A stretch of 44,790 nt of DNA, taken from NCBI GenBank assembly GCA_002435595.1, contig DJBL01000101.1, positions 1-44,790 on the forward strand, given 5' to 3'. The DNA is from Stenotrophomonas maltophilia (lineage in GTDB: Bacteria; Pseudomonadota; Gammaproteobacteria; Xanthomonadales; Xanthomonadaceae). Below are positions 31,906-40,184 of this stretch, piece by piece. Below the pieces are notes generated by a model. It searched no databases. It was not told the origin of the DNA and saw nothing but the letters and a program-made list of their open reading frames with translations. The stretch's first letter is position 1, and each line of letters opens with the position of its first letter. The position numbers and the translations under genes were made by a program.

Positions 31906-34548
31906 ATGTCGCAGCAAACCACCATCCGCAAGCTTGCCGAACTGGTCAATACCCCGGTCGATAAACTGCTCGTACAACTTGCCGAAGCCGGCATGAAGTT
32001 CAGCGGTCCCGACCAGGTCGTGACCAGCACCGAGAAGGTGAAGCTCCTGGGCTTCCTTCGTCGCTCGCACGGCAAGACCGAGCAGCCCGTCGAGAGCACC
32101 GACGAAGCCGCCAAGAAGATCACCCTCAACCGTCGCAAGTTGCAGGAAGTGACCGTCAGCGCCGGCCGCAGCAAGACCACCGTCAACGTGGAAGTGCGCC
32201 AGAAGCGCACCTACATGAAGGACGCCAGCGGCAAGCCGATGACCGCGGATGAGGAGCGCGCCGACATCCTGCGCAAGCTGGAGGAATCCCGCCAGCGCAA
32301 TCTGGACGAGCAGCGCGCACTGGCCGAGAAGGACCGTGCGCGTGACGAGGAAATCGCACGCAAGCGCCAGGAAGAGGTAGACGCCAAGGAGCGTGCCGAA
32401 GCCGAGCGCAAGGCTGCCGAGGCTGCCGCCGAAGCCGCCCGCAATGCACCGCCGGCTCCGGTCGCCGCCAAGCCGGCCGCTGCCGCCGATGCGCCGGCAC
32501 GCGCCGCGCGTCCGTCGGCACCGTCCTCGGCCCGTCCGGCGCCGCGTTCGGATGACCGCAGCGCGAACAACAACAACAACAACCGTCCGGGCGCCAAGCG
32601 CGACGACGAGGGTGGCAACCGCTTTGCCGGCCAGCTGCACCTGTCGGCCGCCGACCGTGCCCGTCGCGGCAACAACAGCAACTCGCGCGGTCGTCCGACC
32701 GGGCGCGTGCAGCACGGCGGCCGCCGTGACAGCAACCAGTCGCGCAGCGGCGGCGGTGCCCATGGTTTCGAACGTCCGGTCGCTCCGATCGTGCGTGACG
32801 TCACCATCGGCGATACCGTGACCGTGGCCGACCTGGCCCAGAAGCTGGCCCTGAAGGGCGGCGATGTGGTCAAGGCGCTGTTCAAGATGGGCGTGATGGC
32901 CACCATCACCCAGACCATCGACCATGACACCGCCGCACTGGTGACCGAAGAACTCGGCCACAACGTGATCCGTGCCAACACCAACGACGCCGAAGACGCG
33001 CTGCTGGCGCTGGCCGGTGGCAACCAGGGCGAGCCGGTGGCACGTCCGCCGGTGGTCACCATCATGGGCCACGTCGACCACGGCAAGACCTCGCTGCTGG
33101 ATTACATCCGCCGCACCAAGGTCGCCACGGGCGAAGCCGGTGGCATCACCCAGCACATCGGTGCGTACCACGTTGAAACGCCCAAGGGCGTGATCAGCTT
33201 CCTGGATACCCCCGGCCACGCGGCGTTTACGTCCATGCGTGCCCGTGGTGCCAAGCTGACCGACATCGTGGTGCTGGTGGTGGCCGCCGACGACGGCGTC
33301 ATGCCGCAGACCAAGGAAGCCATCCAGCACGCCCGTTCGGCGGGTGTGCCGCTGATCGTGGCGATCAACAAGATCGACAAGTCCGGCGCCGATCCGATGC
33401 GCGTCAAGAACGAGCTGCTCACCGAGCAGGTCGTGTCCGAAGACTTCGGTGGCGACATCCAGATGGTCGAGATCTCGGCCAAGGCCGGCCTGGGCATCGA
33501 CGACCTGCTGGATGCGATTTCCATCCAGGCCGAACTGCTCGAGCTCAAGGCCGTGGCCGACGGCCGCGCCAGCGGCGTGGTCATCGAATCCTCGCTGGAC
33601 AAGGGCCGCGGCCCGATCGCCACCGTGCTGGTGCAGCAGGGGTCGCTGAAGAAGGGCGACTACCTGGTCTGCGGCATCCAGTACGGCCGCGTGCGCGCCC
33701 TGTTCGACGAAACCGGCAAGCAGCCCGACCAGGCTGGCCCGTCGATTCCGGTGCAGGTGCTGGGTCTGTCCGGCGTGCCCGATGCCGGTGATGACTTCGT
33801 GGTGGTGGAAGACGAGCGTCTGGCCAAGGACGTCGCGCAGCAGCGCGAAACCAAGCGCCGCGAATCGCGCCTGGTGCAGTCGGCCGGCAGCCGCATGGAA
33901 GACATCATGGCGACCCTGGGCAAGGGCGATGGCCAGCAGGTGCTGAACCTGGTGATCAAGGCCGACGTGCAGGGTTCGGTGCAGGCGCTGAGCCAGGCAC
34001 TGGTCGCACTGTCCAACGAAGACATCCGCATCAACGTGATCCACTCCGGCGTGGGCGGCATCACCGAGTCGGACGCCAATTCGGCGGTTGCCTCCAAGGC
34101 CACCGTGATCGGCTTCAACGTGCGTGCCGATGCCTCGGCCCGTCGCATCATTGAATCCAACGGCGTCGACCTGCGTTACTTCTCGATCATCTATGACGTG
34201 ATCGACCAGGTGAAGCAGGTGGCATCCGGTCTGCTCGGCGTGGAAATCCGCGAAGAGATCATCGGTATCGCCCAGGTCCGCGATGTGTTCCGCAGTTCCA
34301 AGTTCGGTGCGGTCGCTGGCTGCATGATCATCGAAGGTACGGTCAAGCGCAGCAAGCCGATCCGCGTCCTGCGCGACAGCGTGGTGGTGTTCGAAGGCGA
34401 GCTGGAATCGCTGCGTCGCTTCAAGGAGAACGTCGAGGAAGTCCGCAACGGTACCGAATGCGGTATCGGCGTGAAGGCTTACAACGACGTCAAGCCGGGC
34501 GACCAGATCGAGTGCTTCGAGCGTATCGAAGTGCCGCGTACCCTGTAA
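31906..34548 (+). CDS. infB: Translation initiation factor IF-2
   Basis: IF-2 is the GTPase that delivers fMet-tRNA to the 30S subunit. The 880-residue protein has an N-terminal IF2_N domain, a long charged Ala/Glu/Arg linker (about 115-290) with a run of six Asn encoded by (AAC)6 at 32566-32583, then a second IF2_N domain. The G domain follows: G1 GHVDHGKT (388-395), G3 DTPGH (434-438), G4 NKID (488-491). Domains II to IV complete the protein. The 95-bp gap after nusA holds a hairpin GCCCTGA-CCCGC-TCAGGGC (31827-31845), and AGGA precedes the start. A strong terminator follows. Confidence 0.98.
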   Translation: MSQQTTIRKLAELVNTPVDKLLVQLAEAGMKFSGPDQVVTSTEKVKLLGFLRRSHGKTEQPVESTDEAAKKITLNRRKLQEVTVSAGRSKTTVNVEVRQKRTYMKDASGKPMTADEERADILRKLEESRQRNLDEQRALAEKDRARDEEIARKRQEEVDAKERAEAERKAAEAAAEAARNAPPAPVAAKPAAAADAPARAARPSAPSSARPAPRSDDRSANNNNNNRPGAKRDDEGGNRFAGQLHLSAADRARRGNNSNSRGRPTGRVQHGGRRDSNQSRSGGGAHGFERPVAPIVRDVTIGDTVTVADLAQKLALKGGDVVKALFKMGVMATITQTIDHDTAALVTEELGHNVIRANTNDAEDALLALAGGNQGEPVARPPVVTIMGHVDHGKTSLLDYIRRTKVATGEAGGITQHIGAYHVETPKGVISFLDTPGHAAFTSMRARGAKLTDIVVLVVAADDGVMPQTKEAIQHARSAGVPLIVAINKIDKSGADPMRVKNELLTEQVVSEDFGGDIQMVEISAKAGLGIDDLLDAISIQAELLELKAVADGRASGVVIESSLDKGRGPIATVLVQQGSLKKGDYLVCGIQYGRVRALFDETGKQPDQAGPSIPVQVLGLSGVPDAGDDFVVVEDERLAKDVAQQRETKRRESRLVQSAGSRMEDIMATLGKGDGQQVLNLVIKADVQGSVQALSQALVALSNEDIRINVIHSGVGGITESDANSAVASKATVIGFNVRADASARRIIESNGVDLRYFSIIYDVIDQVKQVASGLLGVEIREEIIGIAQVRDVFRSSKFGAVAGCMIIEGTVKRSKPIRVLRDSVVVFEGELESLRRFKENVEEVRNGTECGIGVKAYNDVKPGDQIECFERIEVPRTL

Positions 34549-34557
34549 TGTTCCAGG

Positions 34558-34586
34558 CCGGACCGCCACGCGCGGTCCGGTTTTTT
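34558..34586 (+). terminator. Intrinsic terminator between infB and rbfA
   Basis: CCGGACCGC (34558-34566), a CACGC loop, GCGGTCCGG (34572-34580) and six T (34581-34586). A perfect 9-bp stem with a clean T tract, 10 bases after the infB stop. Confidence 0.9.
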
Positions 34587-34627
34587 CCGTTTGAGCCGCA
34601 TCACCTTTCAAGACGAGCCTGCCTACC

Positions 34628-35050
34628 GTGCCAAAGACCTTCCATCGAACCGACCGTGTTTCCGCCCAGATCCGCCGTGAGCTGGGAACGCTCGTGCACA
34701 ACGCGGTGCGTGAACACGGCCTGCCTTCGGTGAGCGTCTCCGACGTGGAAATCACCCGTGACATGGCCCATGCCAAGATCTTCGTCACCGCGCTGATGCC
34801 CGAACGTTCGGTGGAAGCGATGAAGGGGCTGAAGGAACTGGCCTGGGGCCTGCGCATGGAACTGGCGCGGGCGATGAAGCTGCGCCACGTGCCCGAGCTG
34901 CACTTCCACTACGATGATTCGGTGGACCGTGGCGAGCGCATCGACAACCTGCTGCGCGAGCTGCCCGATACGGTGGCGGCCGAGAAAAGCCGCCAGGCCG
35001 AGGCGGGCGAAGACGAGGCGGCGGACGAAAGCGGAAAGAACCCCGATTGA
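34628..35050 (+). CDS. rbfA: 30S ribosome-binding factor RbfA
   Basis: RbfA is a KH-fold factor for late 16S rRNA and 30S maturation. The 140-residue product starts (GTG)-PKTFHRTDRVSAQIRREL. It shows VSVSDVEITRDMAHAKIFVTAL and LRHVPELHFHYDDSVDRGERID, the family core. The C-terminal ~25 residues are acidic and variable. Because a terminator sits just upstream, rbfA depends on read-through or on a promoter I could not find. Confidence 0.96.
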   Translation: MPKTFHRTDRVSAQIRRELGTLVHNAVREHGLPSVSVSDVEITRDMAHAKIFVTALMPERSVEAMKGLKELAWGLRMELARAMKLRHVPELHFHYDDSVDRGERIDNLLRELPDTVAAEKSRQAEAGEDEAADESGKNPD

Positions 35051-35055
35051 TGGAC

Positions 35056-35080
35056 CAACAGCCCGCAAGGGCTGTTGTCT
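35056..35080 (+). terminator. Hairpin after rbfA
   Basis: CAACAGCCC (35056-35064), a GCAA tetraloop and GGGCTGTTG (35069-35077), followed by TCT. A perfect 9-bp stem with a weak T tail; it may only partly terminate or may stabilise the rbfA mRNA end. Confidence 0.55.
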
Positions 35081-35169
35081 TATGGGGCGATGCCCGGGCC
35101 GGCAAACGGCCGCATCGTCGACCGCCGGATCACCCGGCAGCGCCGCCTGGCGCCGATCGAAACCATTGC

Positions 35170-36081
35170 ATGGCATCCCGAATCATTTTCCGTCGCCTGG
35201 ACGGCATCCTGCTGCTCGACAAGCCGACCGGCATGAGCTCCAACGCGGCGCTGCAGATCGCGCGGCGCCTTTACCGCGCAGAGAAGGGCGGCCACACCGG
35301 CAGCCTGGACCCGCTGGCCACCGGCCTGTTGCCGCTGTGCTTCGGCGAGGCCACCAAGATCGCCGGCCTGCTGCTGGGCTCGGCCAAGGCCTATGACGCC
35401 GAGGTCGTGCTGGGCCAGACCACCGACACCGACGATTCGGACGGCAGCGTGCTGCGCGAGCGGCCGGTCCCACCGATCAGCGCCGAGGCCCTGGCCGCGG
35501 CACTTGCACCGCTGCTGGGCCGCATCCAGCAGCGCGCGCCGATCTATTCGGCGCTCAAGCAGGGCGGCGAACCCCTGTATGTGAAGGCGCGCCGGGGCGA
35601 GGCGATCGAGGCGCCGGTCCGTGAGGTCCAGGTCCATGCCATCGAGGTCATCGACCAGCAGCCGACCCGGCTGACCCTGCGCGTGACCTGCGGTTCAGGC
35701 ACCTATATCCGCAGCCTGGCCCGCGACCTCGGCGAGACCCTGGGCTGCGGCGCGCACATCGCCGGGTTGCGCCGACGATGGGTGGATCCGTTCCGCGATG
35801 CGCCGATGGTGAGCCTGGATACCCTGCGGGCGCTGGCCGAGCAGGGCGACGAGGGCGGCATGGACGCGCTGCTGCTGCCGTTGGGCGCCGGCCTGGCGCA
35901 GTATCCGCGGGTCAGCCTGGATGCTGAACAGGCCCGCCGCTTCTGCCTGGGCCAGCGTCTGCGCGATCCTGACTGGGCCCGCGGGGTGGTGGCCGTATAC
36001 GCGCCCGAGGACGCCCTGCAGGGGCTGGGGCAGGTCGATGAGACCGGCCTGCTGGCCCCGCAACGCCGCTTCAATCTCTGA
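35170..36081 (+). CDS. truB: tRNA pseudouridine(55) synthase
   Basis: TruB converts U55 of the T-loop to pseudouridine in most tRNAs. The 303-residue product starts MASRIIFRRLDGILLLDKPT. The catalytic Asp47 lies in GGHTGSLDPLATGLLP, and the RNA-contacting YSALKQGGEPLY and GTYIRSLARDLGE motifs follow. A C-terminal PUA-like region is present. The ATG at 35170 matches the family N-terminus; the frame stays open upstream to 35047 but that extension is atypical and contains the rbfA hairpin. Confidence 0.96.
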   Translation: MASRIIFRRLDGILLLDKPTGMSSNAALQIARRLYRAEKGGHTGSLDPLATGLLPLCFGEATKIAGLLLGSAKAYDAEVVLGQTTDTDDSDGSVLRERPVPPISAEALAAALAPLLGRIQQRAPIYSALKQGGEPLYVKARRGEAIEAPVREVQVHAIEVIDQQPTRLTLRVTCGSGTYIRSLARDLGETLGCGAHIAGLRRRWVDPFRDAPMVSLDTLRALAEQGDEGGMDALLLPLGAGLAQYPRVSLDAEQARRFCLGQRLRDPDWARGVVAVYAPEDALQGLGQVDETGLLAPQRRFNL

Positions 36082-36110
36082 CCGGCCCCCGTCGCCGGGG
36101 TCATCGGTCC

Positions 36111-36139
36111 TTGTCCCGGAGGGCCGCTGCCGTTACAAT
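36111..36139 (+). promoter_or_regulatory. rpsO promoter
   Basis: TTGTCC (36111-36116), a 17-bp spacer and TACAAT (36134-36139), about 115 bp upstream of rpsO and downstream of the truB stop. Spacing and hexamers fit sigma-70. Confidence 0.78.
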
Positions 36140-36159
36140 TTCGCGGCCTTTTCAGGCTT

Positions 36160-36222
36160 CCCGCCTCGTGCGGGGTTCATCCTTTCGTTCACGGCGAGTC
36201 ACGCGGTACGTCAATGGGACGT
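36160..36222 (+). promoter_or_regulatory. Structured rpsO leader
   Basis: Two hairpins lie in the leader: CCCGC-CTCGT-GCGGG (36160-36174) and ACGTC-AATGG-GACGT (36208-36222). In E. coli S15 represses its own translation by binding leader structures, so these are candidate S15 sites. Confidence 0.4.
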
Positions 36223-36255
36223 TTCTGCGGGCCACGCATCCAAGAGAAAACAGAA

Positions 36256-36516
36256 ATGTCGATCGACACCCAGAAGGTCATTGAAGACAACAAGCGCAGC
36301 TCGGCCGATACCGGCTCCCCGGAAGTGCAGGTCGCCCTGCTGACCGCCCGCATCGAGCTGCTGACCGGCCACTTCAAGACCCACAAGAAGGATCACCACA
36401 GCCGTCGTGGCCTGCTGCAGATGGTCAACCGTCGCCGCAGCCTGCTCGACTACCTGAAGAAGAAGGACGGCGTGCGTTACAAGGCCCTGATCGAAAAGCT
36501 CGGCCTGCGTCGCTAA
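36256..36516 (+). CDS. rpsO: 30S ribosomal protein S15
   Basis: S15 is a primary 16S rRNA-binding protein of the small subunit platform. The 86-residue product starts MSIDTQKVIEDNKRSSADTG. The family core TGSPEVQVALLTARI, HFKTHKKDHHSRRGLL and YLKKKDGVRYKALIEKLGLRR is complete. The ATG at 36256 is chosen because the upstream ATG at 36214 lies inside the leader hairpin. It has its own promoter, and pnp follows after a terminator-like hairpin, as in E. coli. Confidence 0.97.
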   Translation: MSIDTQKVIEDNKRSSADTGSPEVQVALLTARIELLTGHFKTHKKDHHSRRGLLQMVNRRRSLLDYLKKKDGVRYKALIEKLGLRR

Positions 36517-36528
36517 GCAGGAATCCCG

Positions 36529-36562
36529 ACCGCGGCGCAGGAATGCGCCGCGGTTTTGTTTT
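36529..36562 (+). terminator. rpsO terminator / pnp leader hairpin
   Basis: ACCGCGGCGCA (36529-36539), a GGAA tetraloop, TGCGCCGCGGT (36544-36554) and TTTGTTTT. A perfect 11-bp stem. As in E. coli it probably terminates only part of the transcripts, with the rest reading into pnp. Confidence 0.88.
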
Positions 36563-36666
36563 GGTAGTACCGCAACAAACGCCTGGGCCGGACAACCGGT
36601 CACCCGTCGGCGGCAAGGGTCGCCCGCGGTCCATTCGAAGACAGCATCATCCCAAGGACATCCCCC

Positions 36667-38775
36667 GTGGCAAAAATCACCAAAACCTTCCAGTACGGCA
36701 AGCACACCGTCACGCTTGAAACCGGCGAAATCGCCCGTCAGGCCGGTGGCGCCGTCATCGTCAAGTTCGACGACACCGTGCTGCTGGTCTCCGCCGTGGC
36801 TGCCAAGAGCGCGCGTGAGGGCCAGGACTTCTTCCCCCTGACCTGCGACTATCAGGAGAAGTTCTACGCCGGTGGCCGCATCCCGGGTGGCTTCTTCAAG
36901 CGCGAAGGCCGCGCGACCGAAAAAGAGACGCTGATTTCGCGCCTGATCGATCGCCCGATCCGTCCGCTGTTCCCGGAAGACTACAAGAACGAAGTGCAGA
37001 TCATCGCCACGGTGATGTCGCTGAACCCGGACATCGACGGTGACATCCCGGCGCTGATCGGTGCCTCGGCCGCGCTGTCGCTGGCCGGTACCCCGTTCAA
37101 GGGCCCGATCGCCGCCGCCAAGGTCGGTTACAAGAACGGTGAGTACATCCTCAACCCGACCGTGACCGAACTGAAGGATTCGGAACTGGAGCTGGTTGTC
37201 GCCGGTACCGCCAACGCCGTGCTGATGGTCGAATCCGAAGCCGCGCTGCTGTCCGAAGACGTGATGCTGGGCGCCGTGACCTTCGGTCACCGCGAAATGC
37301 AGAAGGTCATCAACGCGATCAACGAGCTGACCGTGGAAGCCGGCACCAAGCCGTCGACCTGGGTCGCCCCGGCCAAGAACGACGTGCTGATCAGCGCGCT
37401 GCAGGAAGCCATCGGCCCGCGTCTGGGCGAAGCCTTCCAGGTGCGCGACAAGCTGCAGCGCCGCGACGCCATCTCGGCGATCAAGAAGGACGTGACCGAG
37501 TCGCTGGCCGGCCGCGTGGCCGCTGAAGGCTGGAACCCGGCCGAGCTGTCGAAGGAATTCGGCGAGCTGGAATACAGCACCATGCGCAACTCGGTGCTGG
37601 ACACCAAGGTCCGCATCGACGGCCGTGCGCTGGACACCGTCCGCCCGATCGCCGTGAAGACCGGCATCCTGCCGCGTACCCACGGTTCCTCGCTGTTCAC
37701 CCGCGGTGAGACGCAGGCCATCGTGACCATCACGCTGGGCACCGCCCGCGACGGTCAGGTGATCGACGCAGTGTCCGGTGAGTACAAGGACAACTTCCTG
37801 TTCCATTACAACTTCCCCCCGTACTCGGTGGGTGAGACCGGCCGCATGATGGGCCCGAAGCGTCGCGAGATCGGCCACGGCCGTCTGGCCAAGCGCGGCG
37901 TGCTGGCAGTGATGCCGTCGCTGGAAGCCTTCCCGTACACCATTCGCGTGGTCTCGGAAATCACCGAATCCAACGGCTCCTCGTCGATGGCCTCGGTCTG
38001 CGGTTCCTCGCTGGCCCTGATGGACGCCGGCGTGCCGGTCAAGTCGCCGGTGGCCGGTATCGCCATGGGCCTGGTCAAGGAAGGCGAGCGCTTCGTCGTC
38101 CTGTCCGACATCCTGGGTGACGAAGATCACCTGGGCGACATGGACTTCAAGGTGGCCGGTACCGCTGAGGGCATCTCCGCCCTGCAGATGGACATCAAGA
38201 TCGAAGGCATCACCGAAGAGATCATGAAGCAGGCACTGCAGCAGGCCAAGGCTGGCCGTCTGCACATCCTGGGTGAAATGGCCCACGGCCTGACCGCCCC
38301 GCGCGAAGAGCTGTCCGACTACGCGCCGCGCCTGCTGACCATCAAGATCCACCCGGACAAGATCCGCGAAGTGATCGGCAAGGGTGGTTCCACCATCCAG
38401 GCCATCACCAAGGAAACCGGCACCCAGATCGACATCCAGGACGACGGCACCATCGTCATCGCCTCGGTCAACGCGATCGCCGCGCAGGCTGCCAAGGCCC
38501 GCATCGAGCAGATCACCTCGGACGTCGAGCCGGGCCGCATCTACGAAGGCAAGGTCGCCAAGATCATGGACTTCGGTGCGTTCGTGACGATCCTGCCGGG
38601 CAAGGACGGCCTGGTCCACGTGTCGCAGATCTCCAGCGAGCGCGTGGAGAAGGTCGGCGACAAGCTGAAGGAAGGCGATGTGGTCAAGGTCAAGGTGCTG
38701 GAAGTCGACAAGCAGGGCCGTATCCGCCTGTCGATGAAGGCCGTCGAAGAAGGCGAAGGCGCCGTCGCCGAGTAA
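36667..38775 (+). CDS. pnp: Polyribonucleotide nucleotidyltransferase (PNPase)
   Basis: PNPase is a 3'-5' phosphorolytic exoribonuclease and part of the RNA degradosome. The 702-residue product has two RNase PH-like domains (about 1-140 and 310-545) joined by a helical domain, then a KH domain (IREVIGKGGSTIQAI near 565) and an S1 domain (YEGKVAKIMDFGAFVTILPG near 625). The catalytic core includes FPPYSVGETGRM and the SSMASVCGSSLALMDAGVP segment. The GTG at 36667 has AAGGA at 36655-36659. PNPase autoregulates its leader in E. coli after RNase III cleavage. Confidence 0.98.
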   Translation: MAKITKTFQYGKHTVTLETGEIARQAGGAVIVKFDDTVLLVSAVAAKSAREGQDFFPLTCDYQEKFYAGGRIPGGFFKREGRATEKETLISRLIDRPIRPLFPEDYKNEVQIIATVMSLNPDIDGDIPALIGASAALSLAGTPFKGPIAAAKVGYKNGEYILNPTVTELKDSELELVVAGTANAVLMVESEAALLSEDVMLGAVTFGHREMQKVINAINELTVEAGTKPSTWVAPAKNDVLISALQEAIGPRLGEAFQVRDKLQRRDAISAIKKDVTESLAGRVAAEGWNPAELSKEFGELEYSTMRNSVLDTKVRIDGRALDTVRPIAVKTGILPRTHGSSLFTRGETQAIVTITLGTARDGQVIDAVSGEYKDNFLFHYNFPPYSVGETGRMMGPKRREIGHGRLAKRGVLAVMPSLEAFPYTIRVVSEITESNGSSSMASVCGSSLALMDAGVPVKSPVAGIAMGLVKEGERFVVLSDILGDEDHLGDMDFKVAGTAEGISALQMDIKIEGITEEIMKQALQQAKAGRLHILGEMAHGLTAPREELSDYAPRLLTIKIHPDKIREVIGKGGSTIQAITKETGTQIDIQDDGTIVIASVNAIAAQAAKARIEQITSDVEPGRIYEGKVAKIMDFGAFVTILPGKDGLVHVSQISSERVEKVGDKLKEGDVVKVKVLEVDKQGRIRLSMKAVEEGEGAVAE

Positions 38776-38843
38776 TCGGCCCGGCCGAGGGCGCAGCCGG
38801 TGGGGACCGTAGGTCCTCACGCCTGCCCCTGACGCTTTCGAAC

Positions 38844-38877
38844 CACAAAAAAGCGGGCTACGGCCCGCTTTTTTGTG
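38844..38877. terminator. Bidirectional terminator after pnp
   Basis: CAC plus six A plus GCGGGC (38844-38858), a TACG loop, and GCCCGC plus six T plus GTG (38863-38877). A perfect 15-bp inverted repeat with a stable UNCG-type loop and T tracts in both directions. It serves pnp (+) and the convergent TPR gene (-). Confidence 0.95.
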
Positions 38878-38922
38878 TCTGTCGCCGGGTAACCCCGCCG
38901 ACAAGGTCATCCGGCCTCGCGC

Positions 38923-39930
38923 CTAGGCCTCGCCTTCGGCCTCATCGTCGCCATCCCCCCGCCACCACACCTTGCCTTGTTCCGGTGCGGTTTCCTCGCA
39001 CGGCGGGCTTTCGATCGCATCGATGCTGCGCCCCGGTCCTGCGGCCACCCAGTTGGCCAGCAGCCGCTCCACCGCCGCCTTGCCCTGCGCGCCGATACCC
39101 AGGTTGCGTTCGACCTGCCAGTCATCGTTGCTGGCGGCGCCTCGCTCGTGGTCGGTGTCCGCCGCATCGTCCTGGCGGTGGCCGATGCCATAGCTGCAAC
39201 GCAGGCACAGCGACACGATCGATGCGGTCCAGTCTTCCACGTAGCCGATGCCGGGCAGTTCGGCCGCCTGCAGTTCGTCCAGGTCATCGGCCGACGGGCA
39301 GCGGATGAACGCCACGAAGGTGCGGTGGTCCGAGCGCTGCAGGATCTGCAGGGCGTTGAACACCGGCACCGTGCCGTCATCCAGCGCGCGTTCGCCGGTC
39401 TTGGCGCCGTCATGCAGCACGATGTCGAACAGGCGATGGCCGGTTTCCGGCAGGGGCACGTTCAACAGTCGCGCGCGCACCACATCGATGCGCCGTGCAA
39501 ACACGGTTTCACCATTGCCCCAGGGATTGAGGCGGATGCTGACCAGGCCGAAATCATGTTCGATCGGACCGTCGCCGTCGGGAAGGCCGATGCCGCACCG
39601 GGCCCACTGCCGGCGCGCTTCGGCCCAATCGCCCAGCGCGGTCGCGGCGATGCCGGCATTCCAGGCGCTGGCGTCGTCGGCCGACGCATGCAGTGCCTGC
39701 GCGCGCAGCGCATGCTGCAGCGCGGCGGGCCAGTCGCGCAGGTACTTGTGGGCGAGGCCGCGCATGTAATGCAGGTAGGGCACCTCGGGCGCCAGCGTGG
39801 CCAGTTCGCCGAACAGCGCACTGGCCTGCTGCAGCTGCCCGTGGTCGAAGGCATCGTAGGCGCGCGCTTCCAGCGCGTCCCAGGCGGCGGTGTCCGGTGC
39901 GGTGTCGCGTGGATCGGAAGTGTCGGTCAT
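38923..39930 (-). CDS. TPR-containing hypothetical protein
   Basis: A 335-residue cytosolic protein from the ATG at 39930 (MTDTSDPRDTAPDTAAWDAL). Residues 18-125 form about three tetratricopeptide-like helical pairs (YDAFDHGQLQQASALFGEL, LHYMRGLAHKYLRDWPAALQHALRA, NAGIAATALGDWAEARRQW). These usually bind partner proteins. The remaining ~200 residues (FGLVSIRLNPWGNGETVFARR onward, with LCLRCSYGIGH) are a globular domain I do not recognise, ending in an acidic tail. No signal peptide. A longer frame from 40110 is possible but has no support. Function unknown. Confidence 0.8.
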   Translation of the reverse strand: MTDTSDPRDTAPDTAAWDALEARAYDAFDHGQLQQASALFGELATLAPEVPYLHYMRGLAHKYLRDWPAALQHALRAQALHASADDASAWNAGIAATALGDWAEARRQWARCGIGLPDGDGPIEHDFGLVSIRLNPWGNGETVFARRIDVVRARLLNVPLPETGHRLFDIVLHDGAKTGERALDDGTVPVFNALQILQRSDHRTFVAFIRCPSADDLDELQAAELPGIGYVEDWTASIVSLCLRCSYGIGHRQDDAADTDHERGAASNDDWQVERNLGIGAQGKAAVERLLANWVAAGPGRSIDAIESPPCEETAPEQGKVWWRGDGDDEAEGEA

Positions 39931-40184
39931 GTGCGCAGGATAGGCCGAATCCAGGCGCACCGTCGCCTGTCGCAGCGGCACGCCGTCGCGGAGCGACAGG
40001 ACATCAGCGGGCCTTGCCCGATGCCGCGATTGACCTGCGCGACACTGCGTTGGCACACGCCGGCGGCGCGCGGGTGTCCGCTGGACGACTTCGCCGGACA
40101 TCGCGCCCACGTGCCTGCAATACCGTCGTCGCAGCTGGGTGCATTTGCTAACGTGGCCCGGCCATCGACCCTTCTGGAGTCTGC

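Noticed and set aside
35047..35169. Extended N-terminus of TruB
   Set aside because: The extension crosses the rbfA hairpin and is unlike any TruB; the family start is at 35170.
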